From: Candidatus Scalindua rubra
Lineage (GTDB): Bacteria > Planctomycetota > Brocadiia > Brocadiales > Scalinduaceae
Direction: 5' to 3'
Assembly: GCA_001723765.1 (NCBI GenBank)
Contig: MAYW01000011.1
Location: 1-52,609 of the forward strand
DNA length: 52,609 bases
Shown here: one piece after another, positions 16,732 through 26,971 of the stretch
Numbering within the stretch: position 1 is the first letter of the stretch
Layout of the letters: every line of letters starts with the position of its first letter
Translations under genes and position numbers: made by a program
The notes under the pieces: generated by a model
The model's input: the letters and a program-made list of their open reading frames with translations, nothing else
Database searches by the model: none
Told to the model about the DNA's origin: nothing

Positions 16732-17928
16732 ATGAAGGACAAAGTCATAAACATCCTAAAGCTAGTACTAGAGCAAATAAATAAACACAAGAAATTAGTT
16801 GGTGTTCTTTTTATTGTCTTTGTGGCTGTTGCTTTGGTTGGGGGTAGAAAGTTTTGGCATTATGCTGAATCAAGTGAATTCTGTGGCAGTTGCCATGAGA
16901 TGAAAGTACACTACGATTCTTTTATGAGTTCAAAGCATCATAATGAGCATGTACATAGTTGCCACACTTGTCATGTTGGTCCTGGCCTGAAAGGTTTCTT
17001 GCATGCAAAGTTAAGTGATGGTGCCCACGATTCATTTGAACATATGAGAAAAACCTATCTTACCAGTCCAAATTCAGGTTTATTTATAGATGTTGCTGAA
17101 GATAGCATACCTATAATAAATGGTAATTGTGTTAATTGTCATACCAATAAAGAGTATACAAAGGATAAAACTCACCTTGAAAAGGTTTCACAATCAAAGA
17201 GAAAGGGTGAAGATGGCGCTCTAGCGGATTTCTTTTGTACGGATTGCCATATAGGTGTGGTGCATCCAAGTTGGAGTGCAGATGTGTATAAAGCATATGC
17301 AGAAAAAAAGATACCGCCGTTTGGTACCTTTTCTGAGGATGATTGTTATGCTTGCCACAGACATGCAACACCAAAGATTGTAAAAGAATGGACGAATAGT
17401 CCACATGCGAAAGGGGGTGTGTCATGTTTGGAATGCCATGGAGATGACCATGGTCAGATTGTTGAAAGAAGAGGTAGTGTTTTGCCAAGCAAGTGTGGTG
17501 AGTGTCACGCGACAATGTATAATGATTTTGCACAGAGCAGACATTATACTGGACGTATAGTAGCGGAATTTGATGGTTTTGTATCTAGTACCAAGAATGC
17601 AGTGATGAGAAAGGATTGTGAGAAATGCCACATGCTTGGTTTAAGTAAGACATGGGATACGGGGCCAGGAGGTAGCTGTGAGGGCTGTCATCCCAAGCAT
17701 TTATTTTCACGATCAAAAGCATCGGAGGCGAAGGTATGTGAAAAATGTCATATCCCGTTTCGTGGGCCAGATCATGCACTGCTTGATATGGGTGTGAAAT
17801 CTCTACATGGGAAGCTATACGGAAGATGGAAGGAAGAAGGTAATATTAAGTTGAGGTGTCAGTCGTGTCATAGTGATCCATACAATCACCACAATTTTAA
17901 TAGAAATGTTAGCTTATTAAGCGATTAA
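16732..17928 (+). CDS. NapC/NirT-type undecaheme c-type cytochrome
   Basis: A 398-residue protein with a single N-terminal membrane anchor (about residues 21-38) and 11 CXXCH heme sites. The first 120 residues (FCGSCHEMKVHYDSF, SCHTCHVGPGLKGF) match the NapC/NirT/NrfH quinol dehydrogenase pattern. The remainder, from about residue 200 (DCYACHRHATPKI, SCLECHGDD, KCGECHATMYNDFAQSRHY), resembles the heme arrangement of octaheme HAO/OTR-type proteins without obvious catalytic features. It looks like a fusion of a quinol-oxidising anchor and a multiheme relay or reductase domain. Start supported by GGAGGGTGAGAC before the ATG. A terminator follows at once, so it is probably a single-gene transcript. 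Confidence 0.86.
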   Translation: MKDKVINILKLVLEQINKHKKLVGVLFIVFVAVALVGGRKFWHYAESSEFCGSCHEMKVHYDSFMSSKHHNEHVHSCHTCHVGPGLKGFLHAKLSDGAHDSFEHMRKTYLTSPNSGLFIDVAEDSIPIINGNCVNCHTNKEYTKDKTHLEKVSQSKRKGEDGALADFFCTDCHIGVVHPSWSADVYKAYAEKKIPPFGTFSEDDCYACHRHATPKIVKEWTNSPHAKGGVSCLECHGDDHGQIVERRGSVLPSKCGECHATMYNDFAQSRHYTGRIVAEFDGFVSSTKNAVMRKDCEKCHMLGLSKTWDTGPGGSCEGCHPKHLFSRSKASEAKVCEKCHIPFRGPDHALLDMGVKSLHGKLYGRWKEEGNIKLRCQSCHSDPYNHHNFNRNVSLLSD

Positions 17929-17976
17929 TGCTTTGATGCAAGTATTTGTTCAAGTATAAAAATCAATAATTAACTA

Positions 17977-18006
17977 AAAAAACCCACCGATAAAGGTGGG
18001 TTTTTT
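17977..18006. terminator. Terminator after the NapC-type cytochrome
   Basis: A run of A, CCCACC, a 6-base loop, GGTGGG and T6 form a symmetrical hairpin that can terminate either strand. It is 49 bases after the stop codon. Confidence 0.85.
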
Positions 18007-18044
18007 GTTGGAATATTTTTTAAAGGTTTTTGCCAGGAAAATAG

Positions 18045-18180
18045 ATTCCCGATGGTTCGATGAAGGCTTCGAGTGCGCCTCAGCCGAACTCCTCACCATG
18101 CTGAACCTGTCGAAGCATCAAGGTCGGGAATGACATTTATTAAGGCACACTTGTCATTCCCGTGAAAACGGGAATCTAGA
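18045..18180. repeat. Dispersed repeat pair upstream of mdh
   Basis: GATTCCCGATGGTTCGA...AAGGTCGGGAATGACA and TTGTCATTCCCGTGAAAACGGGAATCTA are two members of the interspersed GTCATTCCC family, the first with a nested GGCTTCGAGTGCGCCTCAGC/GAACCTGTCGAAG stretch. Confidence 0.6.
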
Positions 18181-18195
18181 ATTTTAATACTTTGC

Positions 18196-19146
<951 letters not shown>

Positions 19147-19186
19147 ATTGACTCCTTTTAGATTTTTAAATATATGCTTAAAAATT

Positions 19187-19840
19187 ATGCGGTGGAATTT
19201 GAACTGGTTTATACGCACACTAGGCTCTTCAATCGGGAAAAAGCTGATGATGGCTCTTACCGGACTTGGCTTTTGTATCTTCCTAATCGGCCATCTTGCA
19301 GGCAACCTGACAATTTTTGCTGGAAAAGATGCATTCAACTCCTATGTTGAGCGTCTCCATACGCTAGGCCCTCTCATAAATCTTGCAGAAATTGGACTTC
19401 TTTTTTTTGCAGTGGTCCATGTTTTTACCGGGATTTATCTTTTTTATGAAAATTTTCGTGCAAGGCCTAAAAGATATATGATGAAGATCAATACCGGCGG
19501 GCGAACGATCGCTTCCGGGACAATGCCCTATACCGGTTTTTTTATACTTTTTTTTGTTATCTTTCATCTTATTGATTTTCACTTTGTGGACAAAACAGAT
19601 AGGACTATCTATCAGATTGCATTAGATATATTTTCAAATCCAGGTTATGCTTCTTTTTATATTGTGGCCATGGCCATTGTCGCCACCCATGTGAGTCATG
19701 GGTTCTGGAGTGCATTCCAGACTCTGGGTTCCAATCACTCAGAATACATGCCACTTCTTCGTGTGATAGGTACAATATTCAGCCTGGCAGTAGCGTTTGG
19801 ATTCGGTTTTATACCGGTTTACATCTCGTTTATTTCTTAA
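19187..19840 (+). CDS. sdhC: Succinate dehydrogenase/fumarate reductase cytochrome b subunit (SdhC/FrdC)
   Basis: A 217-residue membrane protein with five predicted helices, of the single-subunit di-heme cytochrome b type (Bacillus/Wolinella-like). It opens with WFIRTLGSSIGKK and MALTGLGFCIFLIGH, in which the histidine is a likely heme ligand; further conserved histidines occur in VVHVFTG, FHLIDFH and VSHGFWS. It anchors the FrdA/FrdB pair and connects to the quinone pool. I prefer the ATG at 19187 because family members start just before this motif; a TTG at 19148, directly after the mdh stop, would add 13 residues. The codons and base composition of this CAB block are richer in G+C than those of its neighbours. 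Confidence 0.88.
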   Translation: MRWNLNWFIRTLGSSIGKKLMMALTGLGFCIFLIGHLAGNLTIFAGKDAFNSYVERLHTLGPLINLAEIGLLFFAVVHVFTGIYLFYENFRARPKRYMMKINTGGRTIASGTMPYTGFFILFFVIFHLIDFHFVDKTDRTIYQIALDIFSNPGYASFYIVAMAIVATHVSHGFWSAFQTLGSNHSEYMPLLRVIGTIFSLAVAFGFGFIPVYISFIS

Positions 19841-19852
19841 AAAGGAAACAAA

Positions 19853-21766
19853 ATGCATCTTGATTCAAAAGTCCCAGATGGTCCGCTTTCGGAAAAGTGG
19901 GATAGGCAAAGATTCGAGCTAAAACTGGTAAATCCTGCAAACAAGATGAAATTTAAAGTTATCGTTGTGGGTACGGGTCTTGCCGGTAGTTCGGCATCAG
20001 CCACCCTTGCGGAACTGGGTTATGATGTAAAAACCTTCTGCATCCAGGACAGCCCGCGCCGTGCGCACAGTATTGCTGCCCAGGGCGGGATAAACGCTGC
20101 CAAGAATTACCAGAATGATGGGGACAGCATATGGCGTCTCTTTTATGATACTATAAAGTGCGGTGATTTCAGATCAAGGGAGGCAAATGTCTACCGTTTA
20201 GCGCAGGTTAGTAACAATATTATTGATCAGTGCGTTGCCCAGGGGGTCCCTTTTGCAAGGGAGTATGGTGGCCAGCTTGCAAACAGAAGTTTTGGCGGCG
20301 CCCAGGTATCAAGAACTTTTTATGCCCGGGGCCAAACCGGGCAACAGCTTCTCCTGGGCGCATGCGGGTCACTTTCACGCCAGATTGCGGCCGGCAATGT
20401 CAGACTTTTCACAAGAAGAGAGATGCTTGATCTTGTGGTCATAAACGGAAAAGCAAGGGGCATCATCGTCAGAAATCTTGTCTCTGGTGAACTTGAAAAA
20501 TACTCGGCTGACGCTGTTGTGCTTGCAAGCGGAGGTTACGGAAATGCCTTCTATCTTTCAACAATGGCCATGGGATCGAATATCTCCGCTGCCTTTGCTT
20601 CATACAAAAAAGGCGCTTTTTTTGCAAATCCCTGTTTTACACAAATTCATCCAACTTGTATCCCTGTTCATGGCACGTATCAATCAAAATTGACCCTTAT
20701 GAGTGAAAGCCTTAGAAATGACGGTCGGGTCTGGGTTCCCAAAAATCCCGAAGACAAGAGGCCTCCTAATCAGATCCCGGAAAATGAAAGAGACTATTAC
20801 CTTGAAGAGAGATATCCTGGTTTCGGAAATCTGGCGCCAAGGGATGTGGCATCAAGAAGTGGCAAGACCCAGTGCGATATGGGCAAGGGGGTAGGGGATA
20901 CACGACGCGCAGTATACCTTGATTTCAAGGATGCCATCAAAAGGGATGGCCGTGATGTCATTGCCAAAAAATACGGCAATCTTTTTGAGATGTATGAGAA
21001 GATAACGGCAGATAACCCTTATGAAACACCCATGATGATATACCCTGCTGTTCACTACACCATGGGAGGGCTCTGGGTGGATTATAACCTGATGAGTACT
21101 ATCCCCGGTCTGTTTGTACTGGGAGAGGCGAATTTTTCGGACCACGGTGCAAACCGTCTCGGGGCAAGTGCGTTAATGCAGGGCCTTGCAGACGGATATT
21201 TTGTTATACCTTATACAATAGGCGGTTATCTTGCTCAGGCTTCCCTTGAAAAAACAGATGAAGATCACAAGGAATTCAATGCATCTTCACTGAAAGTTGA
21301 GGAGCGCATAAAGAGACTTCTTTCTATAAAAGGCAAAAGAACAGTAGACGATTTTCACAGGGAACTGGGGAATATCCTCTGGGAGTACTGTGGTATGGAG
21401 AGAAAGGATGAGGGTCTTAAGAGAGCAAAAGAGCTTATCGCAGGTCTCCGGGAGAAGTTCTGGGAAAATGTTCTTGTGGGAGGGTCTGGAAAGGAGTTCA
21501 ACCAGAGTCTTGAAAGAGCAGGTCGAGTTGCAGATTTTCTGGAGATTGGCGAACTCATGGTGATAGATGCACTTGCAAGAAAAGAGTCCTGTGGCTGCCA
21601 TTTTAATGAAGCCTTTCAGACTGAAGAAAACGAGGCCCTCCGTGATGACAAACATTTCTGTCATGTTTCAGCATGGGAATATGCAGGAGATGGCAGTGAA
21701 CCGGTACTTCACAAGGAGCATCTGAAATTTGAAAATGTTAAATTAACACAAAGGAGCTATAAGTGA
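19853..21766 (+). CDS. sdhA: Succinate dehydrogenase/fumarate reductase flavoprotein (long form)
   Basis: A 637-residue FAD protein that interconverts succinate and fumarate. The FAD-binding [10 protein letters not shown] lies at residues 40-49 and covalent flavin attachment is expected at H72 ([11 protein letters not shown]). Active-site elements HPTCIP, the arginine in [14 protein letters not shown] and [10 protein letters not shown] are present. Length and the long N-terminus fit the type that pairs with a one-subunit cytochrome b. It lies 12 bases after sdhC with AAAAAGGAAAC as ribosome binding site, and its stop overlaps the next start (GTGA). In my hand count of two 60-base lines, G+C was 34 and 32, against 26 in a line of the second flavoprotein gene. 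Confidence 0.95.
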   Translation: MHLDSKVPDGPLSEKWDRQRFELKLVNPANKMKFKVIVVGTGLAGSSASATLAELGYDVKTFCIQDSPRRAHSIAAQGGINAAKNYQNDGDSIWRLFYDTIKCGDFRSREANVYRLAQVSNNIIDQCVAQGVPFAREYGGQLANRSFGGAQVSRTFYARGQTGQQLLLGACGSLSRQIAAGNVRLFTRREMLDLVVINGKARGIIVRNLVSGELEKYSADAVVLASGGYGNAFYLSTMAMGSNISAAFASYKKGAFFANPCFTQIHPTCIPVHGTYQSKLTLMSESLRNDGRVWVPKNPEDKRPPNQIPENERDYYLEERYPGFGNLAPRDVASRSGKTQCDMGKGVGDTRRAVYLDFKDAIKRDGRDVIAKKYGNLFEMYEKITADNPYETPMMIYPAVHYTMGGLWVDYNLMSTIPGLFVLGEANFSDHGANRLGASALMQGLADGYFVIPYTIGGYLAQASLEKTDEDHKEFNASSLKVEERIKRLLSIKGKRTVDDFHRELGNILWEYCGMERKDEGLKRAKELIAGLREKFWENVLVGGSGKEFNQSLERAGRVADFLEIGELMVIDALARKESCGCHFNEAFQTEENEALRDDKHFCHVSAWEYAGDGSEPVLHKEHLKFENVKLTQRSYK

Positions 21767-22455
21767 CAAAGACCAGTGATAAAAATTGCTTGAATCTGAA
21801 ATTGAAAGTCTGGCGTCAGAAGGGGCCTGATGTCAAGGGTCGATTTGAGACATACGAGGCAAGGGATGTATCAACGGACATGTCCTTTCTTGAGATGCTT
21901 GATGTTGTCAATGAGGAAATGATTCTTTCAGGTAAAGATCCCATAGCATTTGATCATGACTGCAGGGAAGGTATCTGTGGTATGTGCGGCGCCATGGTAA
22001 ACGGACGTGCTCACGGCCCGGAAAAGGGAACAACCCTCTGTCAACTACATATGCGTCATTTTTCGAACGGTGATACGGTAGTAATTGAACCGTGGCGTTC
22101 ACGGGCCTTTAAGGTAGTAAAGGATCTTGTTGTTGACAGAAGTGCATTTGATAAAATTATTCAGGCAGGAGGCTATATATCGGTTAATGCCGGTGGTGCG
22201 CCTGATGGAAACGCTATACCTGTTCCTCAGGAGGCATCTGAAAAAGCAATGGATGCCGCCTCCTGTATCGGGTGTGGAGCCTGTGTAGCCGCGTGTCCTA
22301 ATGCATCTGCTATGCTTTTTGTGGGCGCCAAGATTTCCCAGTTTGCCCTGCTTCCTCAGGGGCAGTTAGAGGCAAAGAAACGGGCTCTTGCAATGATAGA
22401 CAAAATGGATGAATTAGCTTTGGAAACTGCGCCAATGAAACAGAGTGTGAAGTAG
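21763..22455 (+). CDS. sdhB: Succinate dehydrogenase/fumarate reductase iron-sulfur subunit
   Basis: A 230-residue Fe-S protein carrying electrons from the flavoprotein to the cytochrome b subunit. The 2Fe-2S ligands are in CREGICGMC followed by a later cysteine (TTLCQLH). The second domain begins with [15 protein letters not shown], but the cysteines expected for the further clusters after about residue 190 are not evident: the C-terminus reads [11 protein letters not shown] and ends soon after. Other members of this family also keep few C-terminal cysteines, so I do not call it truncated. GTG start overlaps the sdhA stop (GTGA) with AAGGAG upstream. It completes the GC-richer CAB block. Confidence 0.92.
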   Translation: MTKTSDKNCLNLKLKVWRQKGPDVKGRFETYEARDVSTDMSFLEMLDVVNEEMILSGKDPIAFDHDCREGICGMCGAMVNGRAHGPEKGTTLCQLHMRHFSNGDTVVIEPWRSRAFKVVKDLVVDRSAFDKIIQAGGYISVNAGGAPDGNAIPVPQEASEKAMDAASCIGCGACVAACPNASAMLFVGAKISQFALLPQGQLEAKKRALAMIDKMDELALETAPMKQSVK

Positions 22456-22531
22456 AGTGTCCTAAGGAGATATCCATTATAAACATTGCCCGTATGAACC
22501 GGGAGTTTTTAAAGGCTAGTTTTTTTTAAAG

Positions 22532-22560
22532 TAGTCTCAAAAATCATTTCTTCTGAGACT
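22532..22560 (+). terminator. Possible weak terminator after the CAB block
   Basis: AGTCTCA and TGAGACT can pair around a 15-base loop, followed by TTTTG. The right arm overlaps a 65-base direct repeat, so the hairpin may be fortuitous. Confidence 0.35.
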
Positions 22561-22619
22561 TTTGTATATTGCTTATACTTCTGTAAGCTGCACTTTTAAA
22601 ATAATCTAACTATTCTTTG
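22555..22619. repeat. 65-base direct repeat, copy 1
   Basis: The stretch starting GAGACTTTTGTATATTGC matches 26579-26643 with three differences. The second copy is the end of a longer minus-strand open frame, so this copy looks like a small fragment of the same degraded gene. The rest of the gap to 22843 holds ATAAATTAGC...GCTAATTAT (22762-22791), an inverted repeat related to the CTAATTTAT leaders. Confidence 0.7.
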
Positions 22620-22843
22620 CCTTCTATTACTTTTTGTAGAATTGGGATTGCGTCTACAGCCTTAATCTAAGTCGTGTTCACAAAAAGTATTTCTGGATTT
22701 CATTTATAGTATTTTTAATAATTGTGATACTCAGTATTGCAATATTTTTTCCGGTGTTTTGATAAATTAGCTCACTTTGTTCGCTAATTATGGCATTTTA
22801 ACACGAAAATAGATTCCTGGATTCCTCCCGAAAGCTAATTTAT

Positions 22844-24613
22844 ATGAAACCAATTTATCATGATACTATAGTCGTTGGTGGCGGACTTGCAGGTTTACGT
22901 GCAGCTCTTGAATTAGACCGTAGAAACGTAAAAGTGGCTTTAATATCGAAGGTTTATCCACTCAGATCTCATTCTGTTGCGGCACAGGGTGGTATAAATG
23001 CAGCACTAGGCAACCATCCCAGAAGTTACTATGATAATTGGGAGAAACACGCATTCGATACGATTAAGGGTAGCGATTATCTGGCTGACCAAGATGCTGT
23101 TATACGTATGACAAAAGAGGCCGTAAAAAGGATAGTTGAGCTTGAACATTGGGGTTGTCCTTTTGACCGAAATGATGAAGGCAAAATTGCACAAAGACCT
23201 TTTGGTGGTGCTGGCTTTCCCAGAACTTGTTATTCAACAGATAAAACTGGTCATGCCTTGCTTCATACCCTGTATGAACAGATTGTAAAATTTCGACAGG
23301 TAGCAGAAAGACAAGAACTAACGCTTTATAATGAATGGCTTGTAACAAGAATAGTAGTTGAAAATGGAAGATGTATAGGCTTAATAGGACTGGATATTAA
23401 GAATGGCAATCTTTCTGCATTTAAAACAAATGCGGTAATTTTTGCTACTGGAGGTTCAGGCAGGGTTTATGGAAAGACTACAAATGCGTTGATAAATACC
23501 GGAATGGGTATGGCAGTACCATATTGGGCAGATGTACCCTTGAAAGAGATGGAATTCATACAATTTCACCCTACAACTTTAGTGGGAAAGAACATTTTGA
23601 TTACAGAAGGTTGTAGAGGAGAGGGAGGATATTTAATTAACAACAAAGGTGAAAGATTTCTAGAGAAGTATAAAGATTCCAAAAAAGCAATGGAGGTAGC
23701 ACAAAGGGACATAATCTCTAGAAATATAACAAAAGAGATAATGGAAGGAGGGGGATTGAAAGATCCTACGGACTTCGCTTCGAGGTATGTACTTTTAGAC
23801 TTGAGGCATCTAGGTGAAGATAGGATTATGTCCAGACTATCAGGAATCAGAGAAATTTGTATGAAGTTTGCTGGCATTGATCCAGTTTATGAACCAATAC
23901 CGGTGCAACCCGGACAACATTACACAATGGGAGGAATTGATTGTAATAAAGACTGTGAAACGCAGATTAAGGGTCTTTATGCTGCAGGAGAAGCAGCCTG
24001 TGTGAGTGTTCATGGCGCAAACAGGTTGGGTGGTAATTCCTTACTTGATACAATTGTATTTGGAACCATAGCCGGCGAGAATGCAGCCAACTATGCTCAG
24101 GGCGCCATTTATGGCAGCGTGCCGCCACGGTGCAATAATAAGGATAGGATATTGGATGATGCCCTAAAATGTGAAAATAGAAAGATAGAGAGTATTCTCA
24201 ACTCAAATGGCAAGGAAAATACATCTAATATAAAAGAAGAATTGAATAAGTTAATGGAAGGAAAGGTTGGAATTTTTAGGAATGCAGAAGCTTTAAAGTC
24301 TGCCCTTAATAAGATAAAACAATTGCAGGAACGATACAAGAACATAAGCTTAAACTATAAAAAGTGTAAAATAAACCTTTCGTTAATGTGGGTACTTGAA
24401 TTGAAGGGTAGTTTGGATGTCGCTGAGGCCATTATTGCCGGAGCGCTCGCAAGAGAAGAAAGCAGAGGTTCACAATTCAGAACAGACTTTACTGAAAGGA
24501 ATGATGAGGATTTTTTGAAACACACGCTTGCTTATTATTCTGATGAAGGAGTTAAATTAGATTATAAGGAAGTAGTATTGGGTCCTTTTGAACCAAAGGC
24601 AAGGGAATATTAA
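22844..24613 (+). CDS. sdhA: Succinate dehydrogenase/fumarate reductase flavoprotein (second, classical type)
   Basis: A 589-residue flavoprotein, closer to mitochondrial/E. coli SdhA and FrdA in length and motifs than the copy at 19853. The FAD motif [10 protein letters not shown] is at residues 12-21 and the covalent flavin histidine is H43 ([11 protein letters not shown]). HPTTL, the HYTMGG histidine and [12 protein letters not shown] are conserved. Base composition matches the low-GC surroundings. An Fe-S subunit follows after a 182-base repeat-filled gap, but no membrane subunit gene is adjacent. It may share the cytochrome b of the upstream set or work with an anchor encoded elsewhere. 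The leader ends CGAAAGCTAATTTAT, part of a repeated leader family. Confidence 0.93.
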   Translation: MKPIYHDTIVVGGGLAGLRAALELDRRNVKVALISKVYPLRSHSVAAQGGINAALGNHPRSYYDNWEKHAFDTIKGSDYLADQDAVIRMTKEAVKRIVELEHWGCPFDRNDEGKIAQRPFGGAGFPRTCYSTDKTGHALLHTLYEQIVKFRQVAERQELTLYNEWLVTRIVVENGRCIGLIGLDIKNGNLSAFKTNAVIFATGGSGRVYGKTTNALINTGMGMAVPYWADVPLKEMEFIQFHPTTLVGKNILITEGCRGEGGYLINNKGERFLEKYKDSKKAMEVAQRDIISRNITKEIMEGGGLKDPTDFASRYVLLDLRHLGEDRIMSRLSGIREICMKFAGIDPVYEPIPVQPGQHYTMGGIDCNKDCETQIKGLYAAGEAACVSVHGANRLGGNSLLDTIVFGTIAGENAANYAQGAIYGSVPPRCNNKDRILDDALKCENRKIESILNSNGKENTSNIKEELNKLMEGKVGIFRNAEALKSALNKIKQLQERYKNISLNYKKCKINLSLMWVLELKGSLDVAEAIIAGALAREESRGSQFRTDFTERNDEDFLKHTLAYYSDEGVKLDYKEVVLGPFEPKAREY

Positions 24614-24762
24614 ATCCCCCTTAATCCCCCTTTTCCAAAGGGGGAAACAGGTGGATTCACTCCTTTTTCAAAGGGGGATTAAAAGGATTTCCCTTCCTCC
24701 TTTCCTAAAGGGGGATTAAAGGGATACTCTTCCCCCTTTAGTAAAGGGGGTAAGGGGATTTG
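24614..24762. repeat. AATCCCCC/GGGGGATT repeat array inside the sdhAB pair
   Basis: Four or more CCCCCTT...AAAGGGGGA palindromes in tandem sit between the flavoprotein and Fe-S genes. They belong to the same family as 16340-16436, 29995-30087 and 43247-43294. It ends 15 bases before the GGAGGT ribosome binding site of the next gene. Confidence 0.75.
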
Positions 24763-24795
24763 TTGCAGATTTTATATGGAGGTATAAGATAACAA

Positions 24796-25500
24796 TTGGC
24801 AAAAAAGCGTGAAATCTGTTTTAAGGTATTTCGTTTTGATCCTGATAAAGATAGAAAACCTTATTTCCAAAAATTTCAAGTCCCATTTGTAAGGAAAGAT
24901 TTAACTGTATCGGAGGGTCTTTTCTATATTCAGGAAAAGCTGGATAATTCTTTAGCCTTCAGGTCTTCATGCAGGTCAGCAGTATGCGGTTCCTGTGCCA
25001 TGCACATAAATGACAGATACGGACTCGCTTGTAATACATTAGTCTCGAATCTAAAAGGAAACAAAGTAACAATCAGACCTCTGGGTCATCTGGATATTAT
25101 TAAGGATCTCTTTGTAGATTTGGAACCTTTCTGGAAAAAATACGAATTTATAAAGCCGTATTTAATTTCTAAAACCTTACCCTCAGATCATGAAAGATTG
25201 CAAACGCATAGTGAAAGAGCAAAATTGGATGGATTGATAGATTGTATCCTTTGTGGTTGTTGTTACTCCTCGTGTATGGTTACATTGACTAACGATGAAT
25301 ACCTCGGACCTGCTGCATTGTTGTGGGTAAATCGTTTTTATGTTGACTCAAGAGATGATGCCCAAGATGAACGCCTTGGTATTGTGAATGTTGAAAATGG
25401 AGTATGGAGGTGCCATGCAATATTCAACTGCCACCAGTCATGCCCCAAAAGTCTAAATCCTGCGGGTTGTATTTCAAATCTTAAAATGAAACTCATTTAA
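24796..25500 (+). CDS. sdhB: Succinate dehydrogenase/fumarate reductase iron-sulfur subunit (second type)
   Basis: A 234-residue Fe-S subunit. The 2Fe-2S ligands are in SSCRSAVCGSC with the fourth in LACNTL; the 4Fe-4S/3Fe-4S cysteines are in CILCGCCYSSC and in the C-terminal CHAIFNCHQSCPKSLNP. The full classical set is present. TTG start behind GGAGGT, 12 bases away. It pairs with the flavoprotein at 22844. Together they form a second succinate/fumarate enzyme without a neighbouring membrane subunit. Confidence 0.93.
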   Translation: MAKKREICFKVFRFDPDKDRKPYFQKFQVPFVRKDLTVSEGLFYIQEKLDNSLAFRSSCRSAVCGSCAMHINDRYGLACNTLVSNLKGNKVTIRPLGHLDIIKDLFVDLEPFWKKYEFIKPYLISKTLPSDHERLQTHSERAKLDGLIDCILCGCCYSSCMVTLTNDEYLGPAALLWVNRFYVDSRDDAQDERLGIVNVENGVWRCHAIFNCHQSCPKSLNPAGCISNLKMKLI

Positions 25501-25561
25501 AATAATTGTGGCCGTAAATTTAGAGTTGAATATTACAACTTTTTAAAAATCAATTTAACTC

Positions 25562-26534
25562 ATGGACATGAAAAAGGTTGTCTTAATAGATAATTCCAGG
25601 ATGTCGCGACTTATACTTAAAAAAAATGTTTGGTGAACAGAAATTCTCAATTCTTGAGGTAGAAAGCGGGAAAGACGGGATAGAACTGATTAAGAATGAA
25701 AAACCATTTTTGATATTAACTGAGTTCTATTTGCCAGACATAACCATTTATGAACTTTGCGAAAAGATTAAAGATGACGTAAATATTGCAGATATCCCAA
25801 TTATTGTACTCTCGACAGAAAATAATGAAGGTAACATAAAAAAATGCCTTAAACTGGGGGTTAAGAGTTTTCTTGAAAAACCTGTTTCCGCTAAAGTTTT
25901 GTTCACTGCTATTGAAGATATTTCTGATAATCTCCAATCACGTGAAGAGACAATTTTATGCGTCGATGACAGTAATCTTATCCGCAAAATTTTGCAGGAT
26001 GAATTTACCAACGCCGGTTATAAAGTTTTGTTGGCTGAAAACGGGAAGGAAGCATTAATGATAGCACAAAAACATAAACCCGACTTAATAACGATGGATG
26101 TGGAAATGCCAGTAATGAATGGTTATGAGGCCTGCCGCGCTTTGCGTAGGACTGAAATTACCATGCATATACCGATTATAATGATGACCTCACATGATAC
26201 CCTACTTGAGAGGGAAAAGGGTTTTGAAGTAGGGGCATTGGAATATTTTACCAAACCGTTTGAAAAAGGATGTCTTTCGCAGTATGTTATTTCCTTGTTT
26301 AATAAATTAAAGCAGAAGAAAACTCACAATGTATTGTTGGTCGAAGATTCTGAGACTATATCCCACATAATTAAGTACAGTTTGGAGTTAAAAGGTTTAA
26401 ACGTTATTACTACAAAAAATGCTGATCAAGCCCTTGAAGTTTTCAAAGATACAAAGATTCATTTGATACTGTGCGATGTAAATATGCCAGGTATGAATGG
26501 TTTTGATTTAAAGGGACAGGCTTCTTTTTCGTAG
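25562..26534 (+). pseudogene. Triple-receiver response regulator, frameshifted and truncated
   Basis: Three CheY-like receiver domains in series without a visible output domain. The N-terminus (MDMKKVVLIDNSRMSRLILKK) is in one frame and the rest (FGEQKFSILEVESGKDGIE onward) in another. The break is at an A8 run (25619-25626), and reading seven A would join them into a normal receiver. The second receiver is complete (ILCVDDSN, phosphoacceptor in ITMDVEMPVMNG, lysine in YFTKPFE). The third stops after LILCDVNMPGMNGFDL, where a palindromic element (26511-26566) supplies the final residues and stop codon. Either the gene is decayed or the A8 is a sequencing error, but the 3' truncation is independent of that. 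Confidence 0.8.
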
Positions 26535-26566
26535 TAAGGATCGTAAAAAAGGATGCCTGTCCCCTT
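26511..26566. repeat. Palindromic element truncating the receiver gene
   Basis: AAGGGACAGGC (26511-26521) and GCCTGTCCCCTT (26555-26566) are inverted around CTTTTTCGTAGTAAGGATC. Related sequences occur at about 34090-34150 and 46340-46375 (GGCATCTTTTTCGTAGTAAAGAT). It provides the stop codon of the truncated receiver gene. Confidence 0.65.
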
Positions 26567-26574
26567 AACCCCCC

Positions 26575-26781
26575 TTAAGAGACTTTTGTATATTGCTTAT
26601 ACTTCTGTAAGCTGCACTTCTGAAATAATCTAACTCTTCTTTGTCTTTTGATATTGAGAACCTCAAATACATCTTTTTTCCAATTTAGAGATTTTCCAGA
26701 TGGTAATCTAACCAGGCGAGTTCCCACTTTTATATCCCATCCTTCTGCTGCTAATTCATTTTCTGAATCAAAATGATCATT
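26575..26781 (-). pseudogene. Gene remnant, function not recognised
   Basis: A 68-codon open frame on the minus strand without a convincing start codon (ELAAEGWDIKVGTRLVRLPS near the beginning, ending KQYTKVS). The last 65 bases are duplicated at 22555-22619. It looks like the 3' end of a degraded accessory gene, but I cannot name the family. An alternative frame is also open over the C-terminal part, so the coding claim is tentative. Confidence 0.3.
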
Positions 26782-26858
26782 TTAATAAAATACAAATAAA
26801 GTTTAAAGAAAATCTTCCGATACATATATTTAGATATACAAAATCTTAATACACGAAT

Positions 26859-26943
26859 GGGGTCAGGTCTTGAATATTTACAAAACACAATAGTATTGGC
26901 TATATTTTGCCTATAATTTTGTCAATATTCAAGACCTGACCCC
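26859..26943. repeat. REP-like palindrome GGGGTCAGGTCTTGAATATT
   Basis: Perfect 20-base arms at 26859-26878 and 26924-26943 enclose 45 A/T-rich bases. Palindromes with this word are, to my knowledge, widespread in bacterial genomes, and REP-associated tyrosine transposases are a plausible mover. A partial match (GGGGTCAGGCCATGAACG) lies at about 33552. The element ends 28 bases before the next start codon. Confidence 0.7.
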
Positions 26944-26971
26944 TTCGACGTAGTAAAAAAGGACATATGAG

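Noticed and set aside
19148..19187. TTG start for SdhC immediately after the mdh stop
   Set aside because: The family motif begins just after the ATG at 19187, and the TTG would add residues without homologous counterpart.
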